64,000 nt of DNA from positions 1 through 64,000 of the forward strand of contig JAPDOI010000289.1 of NCBI GenBank assembly GCA_029168955.1, written 5' to 3'. The DNA is from Aplectana chamaeleonis (taxonomy: Eukaryota; Nematoda; Chromadorea; Rhabditida; Cosmocercidae). The notes beneath the pieces were generated by a model. The model had not been told where the DNA came from and searched no databases. It saw only the letters and a list, made by a program, of their open reading frames with translations. Of this stretch, positions 38,991-52,226 are shown piece after piece. Position 1 is the first letter of the stretch, and each line of letters opens with the position of its first letter. The translations under genes were made by a program, and so were the position numbers.

Positions 38991-40945
38991 CATGCGCCGT
39001 GTAATGTGTGCGGGACCCAATCGGAAGCGGGCCAAGCGCCGTGTAAAGGGTGCGGGACCCAACTGGAAGTGCACCACGCGCCGTGGAAAGTGTGCGGGAC
39101 CCGACTGGAAGTGCGCCACGCACCATGTAAAGTGTGAGGGACCCAACCGGAAGTGCGCCACGCGCCATGGAAAGTGTGCGGGACCCGACTGGAAGTACGC
39201 CACGCGCCGTGTAAACTGTGCGGGACCCGACTGGAAGTGCGCCACGCAGCGTGGAAAGTGTGCGGGGCCCGACTGCAAGTGCGCCACGCGCCGTGTAAAG
39301 TGTGCGGCAAGAGTGGAAGTGCGCCACGCGCCGTGGAAGGTGTGCGGGACCCGACTGGAAGTGCACCGCGCGCCGTGTAAAGTGTGCGGGACCCAACTGG
39401 AAGTGCGCCACGCGCCGTGTAAAGTGTTCGGGCCCGACTGGAAGTTCGCCACGCGCCGTGTAAAGTGTGCGGGACCCAACTGGAAGTGCGTCACGCGCCG
39501 TAAAGTGTGCGGCAAGACTGGAAGTGCGCCACGCGCCGTGGAAAGTGTGTGGACCCGACTGGAAGTGCGCCACGCCCGTCGAAAGTGAGCGGACCTAACT
39601 GGAAGTGCGCCATGCGCCGTGTAATGTGTGCGGGACCCAATCGGAAGTGGGCCAAGCGCCGTGTAAAGGGTGCGGGACCCAACTGGAAGTGCACCACGCG
39701 CCATGGAAAGTGTGCGGGACCCGACTGGAAGTGCGCCACGCACCATGTAAAGTGTGCGGACCCAACCGGAAGTGCGCCACGCTCCGTGTAAAGTGTGCCG
39801 GACCCACTGGAAGTGTGCCATGCGCCGTGTAAAGTGTGCGGCAAGACTAGAAGTGCGCCACGCCCGTGTAAAGTGCGCGGGCCCGACTGGAAGTTCGCCA
39901 CGCGCCGTGGAAAGCGTGCGGGAACCGACTGGAAGTACGCCACGCGCCGTGTAAAATGTGCGGCCCGACTGGAAGTGGGCCACGCGCCGTGGAAAGTGTG
40001 CGGGCCCGGCTGGAAGTTCGCCACGCGCCGTGTAAACTGTGCGGGACCCGACTGGAAGTGCGCCACGCAGCGTGGAAAGTGTGCGGGGCCCGACTGCAAG
40101 TGCGCCACGCGCCGTGTAAAGTGTGCGGCAAGAGGGAAGTGCGCCACGCGCCGTGGAAGGTGTGCGGACCCGACTGGAAGTGCACCGCGCGCCGTGTAAA
40201 GTGTGCGGACCCAACTGGAAGTGCGCCACGCGCCGTGTAAAGTGTTCGCCCGACTGAAGTGCGCCACGCACCATGTAAAGTGTGCGGGACCCAACCGGAA
40301 GTGCGCCACGCGCCGTGTAAAGTGTGCGGCAAGACTGGAAGTGCGCCACGCGCCGTGGAAGGTGTGCGGACCCGACTTGAAGTGCACCACGCGCCGTGTA
40401 AAGTGTGCGGGACCCAACTGGAAGTGCGCCACGCGCCGTGGAAAGTGTGCGGGACCCGACTGGAAGTGCGCCACGCGCCGTGGAAAGTGTGCGGGACCTA
40501 ACTGGCAGTGCGCCACGCGCCGTGTAAAGTGTGCGAACCCAACTGGAAGTGCGCCACGCGCCGTGTAAAGTGTGCGGGACCCACTGGAAGTGCGCCAAGC
40601 ACCGTGTAAAGGGTGCGGGACCCAACTGGAAGTGCACAACGCGTCGTGGAAAGTGTGCGGAACCCGACTGGAAGTGCGCCACGCACCATGTGCGGTGTGC
40701 GGGACCCAATCGGAAGTGCGCCACGCTCCGTGTAAAGTGTGCCGGACCCACTGGAAGTGTGCCATGCGCCGTGTAAAGTGTGCGGACCCAACTGGAAGTG
40801 CGCCACGCGCCGTGTAAAGTGTGCGGCCCGACTGGAAGTTCGCCACGCGCCGTAAAGTGTGCGGGACCCAACTGGAAGTGCGTCACGCGCCGTGTAAAGT
40901 GTGCGGCAAGACTGGAAGTGCGCCACGCGCCGTGGAAAGTGTGCG
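38991..40945 (+). repeat. Array B left segment: paired markers about 620 bp apart
   Basis: The marker CATGCGCCGTGTAATGTG at 38,991 recurs at 39,611. The same doublet appears at 42,164/42,783, 44,023/44,645, 48,598/49,215 and 50,417/51,041, and at 47,222/47,846 in mutated form. Each doublet is 617-624 bp apart, about 15 units. Between the markers the order of unit variants (CCAATCGG, GAGGGACCCAACC, GTACGCC, CAGCGTGG, GGGGCCC, GGCAAGA) is largely conserved, so the doublet is part of a higher-order repeat. Confidence 0.8.
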
Positions 40946-43900
40946 AGACCTAACTGGAAGTGCGCCACGCGCCGTGGAAAAGTGCGGGACTTATTTGGCA
41001 GTGCGCCACGCGCAGTGTAAAGTGTGCGAACCCAACTGGAAGTGCGCCACGCGCCGTGTAAAGTGTGCGGACCCAATCGGGAAGCGCGCCAAGCGCCGTG
41101 TAAAGGTGCGGGACCCAACTGGAAGTGCACCACGCGCCGTGGAAAGTGTGCGGACCCGACTGGAAGTGCGCCACGCACCATGTAAAGTGTGCGGAGCCAA
41201 CCGGAAGTGCGCCACGCTTCGTGTAAAGTGTGCCGGACCCACTGGAAGTGTGCCATGCGCCGTGTAAAGTGTGCGGGACCCAACTGGAAGTGCGCCACGA
41301 GTCGTAAAGTGTGCGGGCCCGACTGGAAGTTCGCCACGCGCCTTGGAAAGCGTGCGGAACCAACTGGAAGTGCGCCACGCGCCGTGTAAAATGTGCGGCC
41401 CGACTGGAAGTGCGCCACGCGCCGTGGAAAGTGTGCGGGACCCGACTGGAAGTACGCCACGCGCAGTGTAAACTGTGCGGGACCCGACAAGAAGTGCGCC
41501 ACGCACCGTGTAAAGTGTGCGGGACCCAACTGGAAGTGCGCCACGCGCGGTGAAAAGTGTGCGGGACCCCACTGGAAGTGCGTCACGCGCCGTGGAAAGT
41601 GTGCGGGACCCAACTGGAAGTGCGCCACGAGTCGTGTAAAGTGTGCGGGCCCGACTGGAAGTTCGCCACGCGCGGTGTAAACTGTGCGGGACCCGACTGG
41701 AAGTGCACCACGCACCGTGGAAAGTGTGCGGGGCCCGACTGCAAGTGCCCCACGCGCCGTGTGAAGTGTGCGGCAAGACTGGAAGTGTGCCACGCGCCGT
41801 GGAAGGTGTGCGGGACCCGACTGGAAGTGCACCACGCGCCGTGTAAAGTGTGCAGGACCCAACTGGAAGTGCGCCACGCGCCGTGGAAAGTGTGGTGACC
41901 TGACTGGAAGTGCGACACGCGCCGTGGAAAGTGTGCGGGACCTAACTGGCAGTGCGCCACGCGCCGTGTAAAGTGTGCGAACCCAACTGGAAGTGCACCA
42001 CGCGCCGTGGAAAGCGTGCGGGACCCAATCGGAAGTGGCCAAGCGCCGTGTAAAGGGTGCGGGACCCAACTGGAAGTGCACCACGCGCCGTGGAAAGTGT
42101 GCGGACCCGACTGGAAGTGCGCCACGCCCGTCGAAAGTGAGCGGGACCTAACTGGAAGTGCGCCATGCGCCGTGTAATGTGCGGGACCCAATCGGAAGCG
42201 GGCCAAGCGCCGTGTAAAGGGTGCGGACCCAACTGGAAGTGCACCACGCGCCGTGGAAAGTGTGCGGGACCCGACTGGAAGTGCGCCACGCACCATGTAA
42301 AGTGTGAGGACCCAACCGGAAGTGCGCCACGCGCCATGGAAAGTGTGCGGGACCCGACTGGAAGTACGCCACGCGCCGTGTAAACCGTGCGGGACCCGAC
42401 TGGAAGTGCGCCACGCAGCGTGGAAAGTGTGCGGGGCCCGACTGCAAGTGCGCCACGCGCCGTGTAAAGTGTGCGGCAAGAATGGAAGTGCGCCACGCGC
42501 CGTGGAAGGTGTGCGGGACCCGACTGGAAGTGCACCGCGCGCCGTGTAAAGTGTGCGGGACCCAACTGGAAGTGCGCCACGCGCCGTGTAAAGTGTGCGG
42601 GGCCGACCGGGAGTGCGGCACGCGCCGTGTAAAGTGTGCGGGACCCAACTGGAAGTGCGTCACGCGCCGTGTAAAGTGTGCGGCAAGACTGGAAGTGCGC
42701 CACGCGCCGTGGAAAGTGTGTGGACCCGACTGGAAGTGCGCCACGCCCGTCGAAAGTGAGCGGGACCTAACTGGAAGTGCGCCATGCGCCGTGTAATGTG
42801 TGCGGGACCCAATCGGAAGTGGGCCAAGCGCCGTGTAAAGGGTGCGGGACCCAACTGGAAGTGCACCACGCGCCATGGAAAGTGTGCGGGACCCGACTGG
42901 AAGTGCGCCACGCACCATGTAAAGTGTGCGGACCCAACCGGAAGTGCGCCACGCTCCGTGTAAAGTGTGCCGGACCCAATTGAAGTGTGCCATGCGCCGT
43001 AAAGTGTGCGGCAAGACTAGAAGTGCGCCACGCCCGTGTAAAGTGCGCGGGCCCGACTGGAAGTTCGCCACGCGCCGTGGAAAGCGTGCGGGAACCGACT
43101 GAAAGTACGCCACGCGCCGTGTAAAATGTGCGGCCCGACTGGAAGTGGGCCACGCGCCGTGGAAAGTGTGCGGGACCCGACAAGAAGTGCGTCACGCGCC
43201 GTGGAAAGTGCGCGGGAGCCAGCTGGAAGGACGGCAGGCGCCGTGTAAACTGTGCGGGACCCGACTGGAAGTGCGCCACGCAGCGTGGAAAGTGTGCGGG
43301 GCTCGACTGCAAGTGCGCCACGCGCCGTGTAAAGTGTGCGGCAAGACTGGAAGTGCGCCACGCGCCGTGGAAGGTGTGCGGGACCCGACTTGAAGTGCAC
43401 CACGCGCGGTGAAAAGTGTGCGGGACCCCACTGGAAGTGCGTCACGCGCCGTGGAAAGTGTGCGGGACCCAGCTGGAAGTGCGCCACGCGCCGTGGAAAG
43501 TGTGCGGGACCCGACTGGAAGTACGCCACGCGCGGTGTAAACTGTGCGGGACCCGACTGGAAGTGCACCACGCACCGTGGAAAGTGTGCGGGGCCCGACT
43601 GCAAGTGCCCCACGCGCCGTGTGAAGTGTGCGGCAAGACTGGAAGTGTGCCACGCGCCGTGGAAGGTGTGCGGGACCCGACTGGAAGTGCACCACGCGCC
43701 GTGTAAAGTGTGCGGGACCCAACTGGAAGTGCGCCACGCGCCGTGGAAAGTGTGCGGGACCTGACTGGAAGTGCGACACGCGCCGTGGAAAGTGTGCGGA
43801 CCTAACTGGCAGTGCGCCACGCGCCGTGTAAAGTGTGCGAACCCAACTGGAAGTGCACCACGCGCCGTGGAAAGCGTGCGGGACCCAATCGGAAGTGCTG

Positions 43901-44022
43901 CCAAGCGTGTAAAGGGTGCGGGACCCAACTGGAAGTGCACCACGCGCCGTGGAAAGTGTGCGGGACCCGACTGGAAGTGCGCCACGCCCGTCGAAAGTGA
44001 GCGGACCTAACTGGAAGTGCGC

Positions 44023-47000
44023 CATGCGCCGTGTAATGTGTGCGGACCCAATCGGAAGCGGGCCAAGCGCCGTGTAAAGGGTGCGGGACCCAACTGGAAG
44101 TGCACCACGCGCCGTGGAAAGTGTGCGGGACCCGACTGGAAGTGCGCCACGCACCATGTAAAGTGTGAGGGACCCAACCGGAAGTGCGCCACGCGCCATG
44201 GAAAGTGTGCGGGACCCGACTGGAAGTACGCCACGCGCCGTGTAAACTGTGCGGGACCCGACTGGAAGTGCGCCACGCAGCGTGGAAAGTGTGCGGGGCC
44301 CGACTGCAAGTGCGCCACGCGCCGTGTAAAGTGTGCGGCAAGAGTGGAAGTGCGCCACGCGCCGTGGAAGGTGTGCGGACCCGACTGGAAGTGCACCGCG
44401 CGCCGTGTAAAGTGTGCGGGACCCAACTGGAAGTGCGCCACGCGCCGTGTAAAGTGTTCGGGCCCGACTGGAAGTTCGCCACGCGCCGTGTAAAGTGTGC
44501 GGGACCCAACTGGAAGTGCGTCACGCGCCGTGTAAAGTGTGCGGCAAGACTGGAAGTGCGCCACGCGCCGTGGAAAGTGTGTGGGACCCGACTGGAAGTG
44601 CGCCACGCCCGTCGAAAGTGAGCGGGACCTAACTGGAAGTGCGCCATGCGCCGTGTAATGTGTGCGGGACCCAATCGGAAGTGGGCCAAGCGCCGTGTAA
44701 AGGGTGCGGGACCCAACTGGAAGTGCACCACGCGCCATGGAAAGTGTGCGGGACCCGACTGGAAGTGCGCCACGCACCATGTAAAGTGTGCGGGACCCAA
44801 CCGGAAGTGCGCCACGCTCCGTGTAAAGTGTGCCGGACCCAATTGGAAGTGTGCCATGCGCCGTGTAAAGTGTGCGGCAAGACTAGAAGTGCGCCACGCT
44901 CCGTGTAAAGTGCGCGGGCCCGACTGGAAGTTCGCCACGCGCCGTGGAAAGCGTGCGGGAACCGACTGGAAGTACGCCACGCGCCGTGTAAAATGTGCGG
45001 CCCGACTGGAAGTGGGCCACGCGCCGTGGAAAGTGTGCGGGCCCGGCTGGAAGTTCGCCACGCGCCGTGTAAACTGTGCGGGACCCGACTGGAAGTGCGC
45101 CACGCAGCGTGGAAAGTGTGCGGGGCCCGACTGCAAGTGCGCCACGCGCCGTGTAAAGTGTGCGGCAAGAGTGGAAGTGCGCCACGCGCCGTGGAAGGTG
45201 TGCGGGACCCGACTGGAAGTGCACCGCGCGCCGTGTAAAGTGTGCGGGACCCAACTGGAAGTGCGCCACGCGCCGTGTAAAGTGTTCGGGCCCGACTGGA
45301 AGTGCGCCACGCACCATGTAAAGTGTGCGGGACCCAACCGGAAGTGCGCCACGCGCCGTGTAAAGTGTGCGGCAAGACTGGATGTGCGCCACGCGCCGTG
45401 GAAGGTGTGCGGGACCCGACTTGAAGTGCACCACGCGCCGTGTAAAGTGTGCGGGACCCAACTGGAAGTGCGCCACGCGCCGTGGAAAGTGTGCGGGACC
45501 CGACTGGAAGTGCGCCACGCGCCGTGGAAAGTGTGCGGGACCTAACTGGCAGGGGGCCACGCGCCGTGTAAAGTGTGCGAACCCAACTGGAAGTGCGCCA
45601 CGCGCCGTGTAAAGTGTGCGGGACCCAATTGGAAGTGCGCCAAGCACCGTGTAAAGGGTGCGGGACCCAACTGGAAGTGCACAACGCGTCGTGGAAAGTG
45701 TGCGGAACCCGACTGGAAGTGCGCCACGCACCATGTAGTGTGCGGGACCCAATCGAAGTGCGCCACGCGCCGTGGAAAGTGTGCCGGACCCAATTGGAAG
45801 TGTGCCATGCGCCGTGTAAAGTGTGCGGGACCCAACTGGAAGTGCGCCACGCGCCGTGTAAAGTGTGCGGGCCCGACTGGAAGTTCGCCACGCGCCGTGT
45901 AAAGTGTGCGGGACCCAACTGGAAGTGCGTCACGCGCCGTGTAAAGTGTGCGGCAAGACTGGAAGTGCGCCACGCGCCGTGGAAAGTGTGCGAGACCTAA
46001 CTGGAAGTGCGCCACGCGCCGTGGAAAAAGTGCGGGACTTATTTGGCAGTGCGCCACGCGCAGTGTAAAGTGTGCGAACCCAACTGGAAGTGCGCCACGC
46101 GCCGTGTAAAGTGTGCGGGACCCAATCGGAAGCGCGCCAAGCGCCGTGTAAAGGGTGCGGGACCCAACTGGAAGTGCACCACGCGCCGTGGAAAGTGTGC
46201 GGACCCGACTGGAAGTGCGCCACGCACCATGTAAAGTGTGCGGGAGCCAACCGGAAGTGCGCCACGCTCCGTGTAAAGTGTGCCGGACCCAATTGGAAGT
46301 GTGCCATGCGCCGTGTAAAGTGTGCGGGACCCAACTGGAAGTGCGCCACGAGTCGTGTAAAGTGTGCGGGCCCGACTGGAAGTTCGCCACGCGCCTTGGA
46401 AAGCGTGCGGGAACCAACTGGAAGTGCGCCACGCGCCGTGTAAAATGTGCGGCCCGACTGGAAGTGCGCCACGCGCCGTGGAAAGTGTGCGGGACCCGAC
46501 TGGAAGTACGCCACGCGCAGTGTAAACTGTGCGGGACCCGACAAGAAGGGCGCCACGCACCGTGTAAAGTGTGCGGGACCCAACTGGAAGTGCGCCACGC
46601 GCGGTGAAAAGTGTGCGGGACCCCACTGGAAGTGCGTCACGCGCCGTGGAAAGTGTGCGGGACCCAGCTGGAAGTGCGCCACGCGCCGTGGAAAGTGTGC
46701 GGGACCCGACTGGAAGTACGCCACGCGCGGTGTAAACTGTGCGGGACCCGACTGGAAGTGCACCACGCACCGTGGAAAGTGTGCGGGGCCCGACTGCAAG
46801 TGCCCCACGCGCCGTGTGAAGTGTGCGGCAAGACTGGAAGTGTGCCACGCGCCGTGGAAGGTGTGCGGGACCCGACTGGAAGTGCACCACGCGCCGTGTA
46901 AAGTGTGCGGGACCCAACTGGAAGTGCGCCACGCGCCGTGGAAAGTGTGCGGGACCTGACTGGAAGTGCGACACGCGCCGTGGAAAGTGTGCGGGACCTA

Positions 47001-47221
47001 ACTGGCAGTGCGCCACGCGCCGTGTAAAGTGTGCGAACCCAACTGGAAGTGCACCACGCGCCGTGGAAAGCGTGCGGGACCCAATCGGAAGTGGGCCAAG
47101 CGCCGTGTAAAGGGTGCGGGACCCAACTGGAAGTGCACCACGCGCCGTGGAAAGTGTGCGGGACCCGACTGGAAGTGCGCCACGCCCGTCGAAAGTGAGC
47201 GGGACCTAACTGGAAGTGCGC
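44023..47221 (+). repeat. Array B higher-order repeat type 1 (3,199 bp), copy 1
   Basis: Anchored on CATGCGCCGTGTAATGTG. A second anchor, the block beginning with GCGGGACCCCACTGG near 43,416, recurs at 46,611 (offset 3,195) with the same 96-codon conceptual translation. The repeat has about 77 units. Copy boundaries are arbitrary anchor points, not known breakpoints. Confidence 0.75.
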
Positions 47222-50200
47222 CATGCGCCGTGTAATGTGTGCGGGACCCAATCGGAAGCGGGCCAAGCGCCGTGTAAAGGGTGCGGGACCCAACTGGAAG
47301 TGCACCACGCGCCGTGGAAAGTGTGCGGGACCCGACTGGAAGTGCGTCACGCACCATGTAAAGTGTGAGGGACCCAACCGGAAGTGCGCCACGCGCCATG
47401 GAAAGTGTGCGGGACCCGACTGGAAGTACGCCACGCGCCGTGTAAACTGTGCGGGACCCGACTGGAAGTGCGCCACGCAGCGTGGAAAGTGTGCGGGGCC
47501 CGACTGCAAGTGCGCCACGCGCCGTGTAAAGTGTGCGGCAAGAATGGAAGTGCGCCACGCGCCGTGGAAGGTGTGCGGGACCCGACTGGAAGTGCACCGC
47601 GCGCCGTGTAAAGTGTGCGGGACCCAACTGGAAGTGCGCCACGCGCCGTGTAAAGTGTGCGGGCCCGACTGGAAGTTCGCCACGCGCCGTGTAAAGTGTG
47701 CGGGACCCAACTGGAAGTGCGTCACGCGCCGTGTAAAGTGTGCGGCAAGACTGGAAGTGCGCCACGCGCCGTGGAAAGTGTGTGGGACCCGACTGGAAGT
47801 GCGCCACGCCCGTCGAAAGTGAGCGGGACCTAACTGGAAGTGCGCCATGCGCCGTGTAAAGGGTGCGGGACCCAACTGGAAGTGCACCACGCGCCATGGA
47901 AAGTGTGCGGGACCCGACTGGAAGTGCGCCACGCACCATGTAAAGTGTGCGGGACCCAACTGGAAGTGCGCCACGCGCGGTGAAAAGTGTGCGGGACCCC
48001 ACTGGAAGTGCGTCACGCGCCGTGGAAAGTGTGCGGGACCCAGCTGGAAGTGCGCCCCGCGCCGTGGAAAGTGTGCGGGACCCGACTGGAAGTACGCCAC
48101 GCGCGGTGTAAACTGTGCGGGACCCGACTGGAAGTGCACCACGCACCGTGGAAAGTGTGCGGGGCCCGACTGCAAGTGCCCCACGCGCCGTGTGAAGTGT
48201 GCGGCAAGACTGGAAGTGTGCCACGCGCCGTGGAAGGTGTGCGGGACCCGACTGGAAGTGCACCACGCGCCGTGTAAAGTGTGCGGGACCCAACTGGAAG
48301 TGCGCCACGCGCCGTGGAAAGTGTGCGGGACCTGACTGGAAGTGCGACACGCGCCGTGGAAAGTGTGCGGGACCTAACTGGCAGTGCGCCACGCGCCGTG
48401 TAAAGTGTGCGAACCCAACTGGAAGTGCACCACGCGCCGTGGAAAGCGTGCGGGACCCAATCGGAAGTGGGCCAAGCGCCGTGTAAAGGGTGCGGGACCC
48501 AACTGGAAGTGCACCACGCGCCGTGGAAAGTGTGCGGGACCCGACTGGAAGTGCGCCACGCCCGTCGAAAGTGAGCGGGACCTAACTGGAAGTGCGCCAT
48601 GCGCCGTGTAATGTGCGGGACCCAATCGGAAGCGGGCCAGGCGCCGTGTAAAGGCTGCGGGACCCGCCTGGAAGTGCACCACGGGCCGTGGAAAGTGTGC
48701 GGGACCCGACTGGAAGTGCGTCACGCACCATGTAAAGTGTGAGGGACCCATCCGGAAGTGCGCCACGCGCCATGGAAAGTGTGCGGGACCCGACTGGAAG
48801 TACGCCACGCGCCGTGTAAACTGTGCGGACCCGACTGGAAGTGCGCCACGCAGCGTGGAAAGTGTGCGGGCCCGACTGCGCGCGCCACGCGCCGTGTAAA
48901 GTGTGCGGCAAGAATGGAAGTGCGCCACGCGCCGTGGAAGGTGTGCGGGACCCGACTGGAAGTGCACCGCGCGCCGTGTAAAGTGTGCGGGACCCAACTG
49001 GAAGTGCGCCACGCGCCGTGTAAAGTGTGCGGCCCGACTGGAAGTTCGCCACGCGCCGTGTAAAGTGTGCGGGACCCAACTGGAAGTGCGTCACGCGCCG
49101 TGTAAAGTGTGCGGCAAGACTGGAAGTGCGCCACGCGCCGTGGAAAGTGTGTGGGACCCGACTGGAAGTGCGCCACGCCCGTCGAAAGTGAGCGGGACCT
49201 AACTGGAAGTGCGCCATGCGCCGTGTAATGTGTGCGGGACCCAATCGGAAGTGGGCCAAGCGCCGTGTAAAGGGTGCGGGACCCGACTGGAAGTGCGCCA
49301 CGCACCATGTAAAGTGTGCGGGACCCAACCGGAAGTGCGCCACGCCCGTGTAAAGTGTGCCGGACCCAATGGAAGTGTGCCATGCGCCGTGTAAAGTGTG
49401 CGGCAAGACTAGAAGTGCGCCACGCCCGTGTAAAGTGCGCGGGCCCGACTGGAAGTCCGCCACGCGCCGTGGAAAGCGTGCGGGAACCGACTGAAAGTAC
49501 GCCACGCGCCGTGTAAAATGTGCGGCCCGACTGGAAGTGGGCCACGCGCCGTGGAAAGTGTGCGGGACCCGACAAGAAGTGCGTCACGCGCCGTGGAAAG
49601 TGTGCGGGACCCAGCTGGAAGTACGCCACGCGCCGTGTAAACTGTGCGGGACCCGACTGGAAGCGCGCCACGCAGCGTGGAAAGTGTGCGGGGCTCGACT
49701 GCAAGTGCGCCACGCGCCGTGTAAAGTGTGCGGGACCCAACTGGAAGTGCGCCACGCGCCGTGGAAGGTGTGCGGGACCCGACTTGAAGTGCACCACGCG
49801 CGGTGAAAAGTGTGCGGGACCCCACTGGAAGTGCGTCACGCGCCGTGGAAAGTGTGCGGACCCAGCTGGAAGTGCGCCACGCGCCGTGGAAAGTGTGCGG
49901 ACCCGACTGGAAGTACGCCACGCGCGGTGTAAACTGTGCGGGACCCGACTGGAAGTGCACCACGCACCGTGGAAAGTGTGCGGGCCCGACTGCAAGTGCC
50001 CCACGCGCCGTGTGAAGTGTGCGGCAAGACTGGAAGTGTGCCACGCGCCGTGGAAGGTGTGCGGGACCCGACTGGAAGTGCACCACGCGCCGTGTAAAGT
50101 GTGCGGGACCCAACTGGAAGTGCGCCACGCGCCGTGGAAAGTGTGCGGGACCTGAGTGGAAGTGCGTCACGCGCCGTGGAAACTGTGCGGACCTAACTGG

Positions 50201-50416
50201 CAGTGCGCCACGCGCCGTGTAAAGTGTGCGAACCCAACTGGAAGTGCACCACGCGCCGTGGAAAGCGTGCGGGACCCAATCGGAAGTGGGCCAAGCGCCG
50301 TGTAAAGGGTGCGGGACCCAACTGGAAGTGCACCACGCGCCGTGGAAAGTGTGCGGGACCCGACTGGAAGTGCGCCACGCCCGTCGAAAGTGAGCGGGAC
50401 CTAACTGGAAGTGCGC
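47222..50416 (+). repeat. Array B higher-order repeat type 1 (3,195 bp), copy 2
   Basis: The same anchor runs from 47,222 to 50,417. This copy contains an extra internal duplication: the interval from about 46,611 to at least 47,230 reappears from 47,987 at a constant offset of 1,376 bp. Conceptual translations of 96, 95 and 75 codons are identical across that offset. Confidence 0.75.
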
Positions 50417-52226
50417 CATGCGCCGTGTAATGTGTGCGGGACCCAATCGGAAGCGGGCCAAGCGCCGTGTAAAGGGTGCGGGACCCAACTGGAAGTGCAC
50501 CACGCGCCGTGGAAAGTGTGCGGGACCCGACTGGAAGTGCGCCACGCACCATGTAAAGTGTGAGGGACCCAACCGGAAGTGCGCCACGCGCCATGGAAAG
50601 TGTGCGGGACCCGACTGGAAGTACGCCACGCGCCGTGTAAACTGTGCGGGACCCGACTGGAAGTGCGCCACGCAGCGTGGAAAGTGTGCGGGGCCCGACT
50701 GCAAGTGCGCCACGCGCCGTGTAAAGTGTGCGGCAAGAATGGAAGTGCGCCACGCGCCGTGGAAGGTGTGCGGGACCCGACTGGAAGTGCACCGCGCGCC
50801 GTGTAAAGTGTGCGGGACCCAACTGGAAGTGCGCCACGCGCCGTGTAAAGTGTGCGGGCCCGACTGGAAGTTCGCCACGCGCCGTGTAAAGTGTGCGGGA
50901 CCCAACTGGAAGTGCGTCACGCGCCGTGTAAAGTGTGCGGCAAGACTGGAAGTGCGCCACGCGCCGTGGAAAGTGTGTGGGACCCGACTGGAAGTGCGCC
51001 ACGCCCGTCGAAAGTGAGCGGGACCTAACTGGAAGTGCGCCATGCGCCGTGTAATGTGTGCGGGACCTAATCGGAAGTGGGCCAAGCGCCGTGTAAAGGG
51101 TGCGGGACCCAACTGGAAGTGCACCACGCGCCATGGAAAGTGTGCGGGACCCGACTGGAAGTGCGCCACGCACCATGTAAAGTGTGCGGGACCCAACCGG
51201 AAGTGCGCCACGCTCCGTGTAAAGTGTGCCGGACCCAATTGGAAGTGTGCCATGCGCCGTGTAAAGTGTGCGGCAAGACTAGAAGTGCGCCACGCTCCGT
51301 GTAAAGTGCGCGGGCCCGACTGGAAGTTCGCCACGCGCCGTGGAAAGCGTGCGGGAACCGACTGGAAGTACGCCACGCGCCGTGTAAAATGTGCGGCCCG
51401 ACTGGAAGTGGGCCACGCGCCGTGGAAAGTGTGCGGGACCCGACAAGAAGTGCGTCACGCGCCGTGGAAAGTGTGCGGGACCCAGCTGGAAGTACGCCAC
51501 GCGCCGTGTAAACTGTGCGGGACCCGACTGGAAGTGCGCCACGCAGCGTGGAAAGTGTGCGGGGCTCGACTGCAAGTGCGCCACGCGCCGTGTAAAGTGT
51601 GCGGCAAGACTGGAAGTGCGCCACGCGCCGTGGAAGGTGTGCGGGACCCGACTTGAAGTGCACCACGCGCCGTGTAAAGTGTGCGGGACCCAACTGGAAG
51701 TGCGCCACGCGCCGTGGAAAGTGTGCGGGACCCGACTGGAAGTGCGCCACGCGCCGTGGAAAGTGTGCGGGACCTAACTGGCAGTGCGCCACGCGCCGTG
51801 TAAAGTGTGCGAACCCAACTGGAAGTGCGCCACGCGCCGTGTAAAGTGTGCGGGACCCAATTGGAAGTGCGCCAAGCACCGTGTAAAGGGTGCGGGACCC
51901 AACTGGAAGTGCACAACGCGTCGTGGAAAGTGTGCGGAACCCGACTGGAAGTGCGCCACGCACCATGTAAAGTGTGCGGGACCCAATCGGAAGTGCGCGA
52001 CGCTCCGTGTAAAGTGTGCCGGACCCAATTGGAAGTGTGCCATGCGCCGTGTAAAGTGTGCGGGACCCAACTGGAAGTGCGCCACGCGCCGTGTAAAGTG
52101 TGCGGGCCCGACTGGAAGTTCGCCACGCGCCGTGTAAAGTGTGCGGGACCCAACTGGAAGTGCGTCACGCGCCGTGTAAAGTGTGCGGCAAGACTGGAAG
52201 TGCGCCACGCGCCGTGGAAAGTGTGC

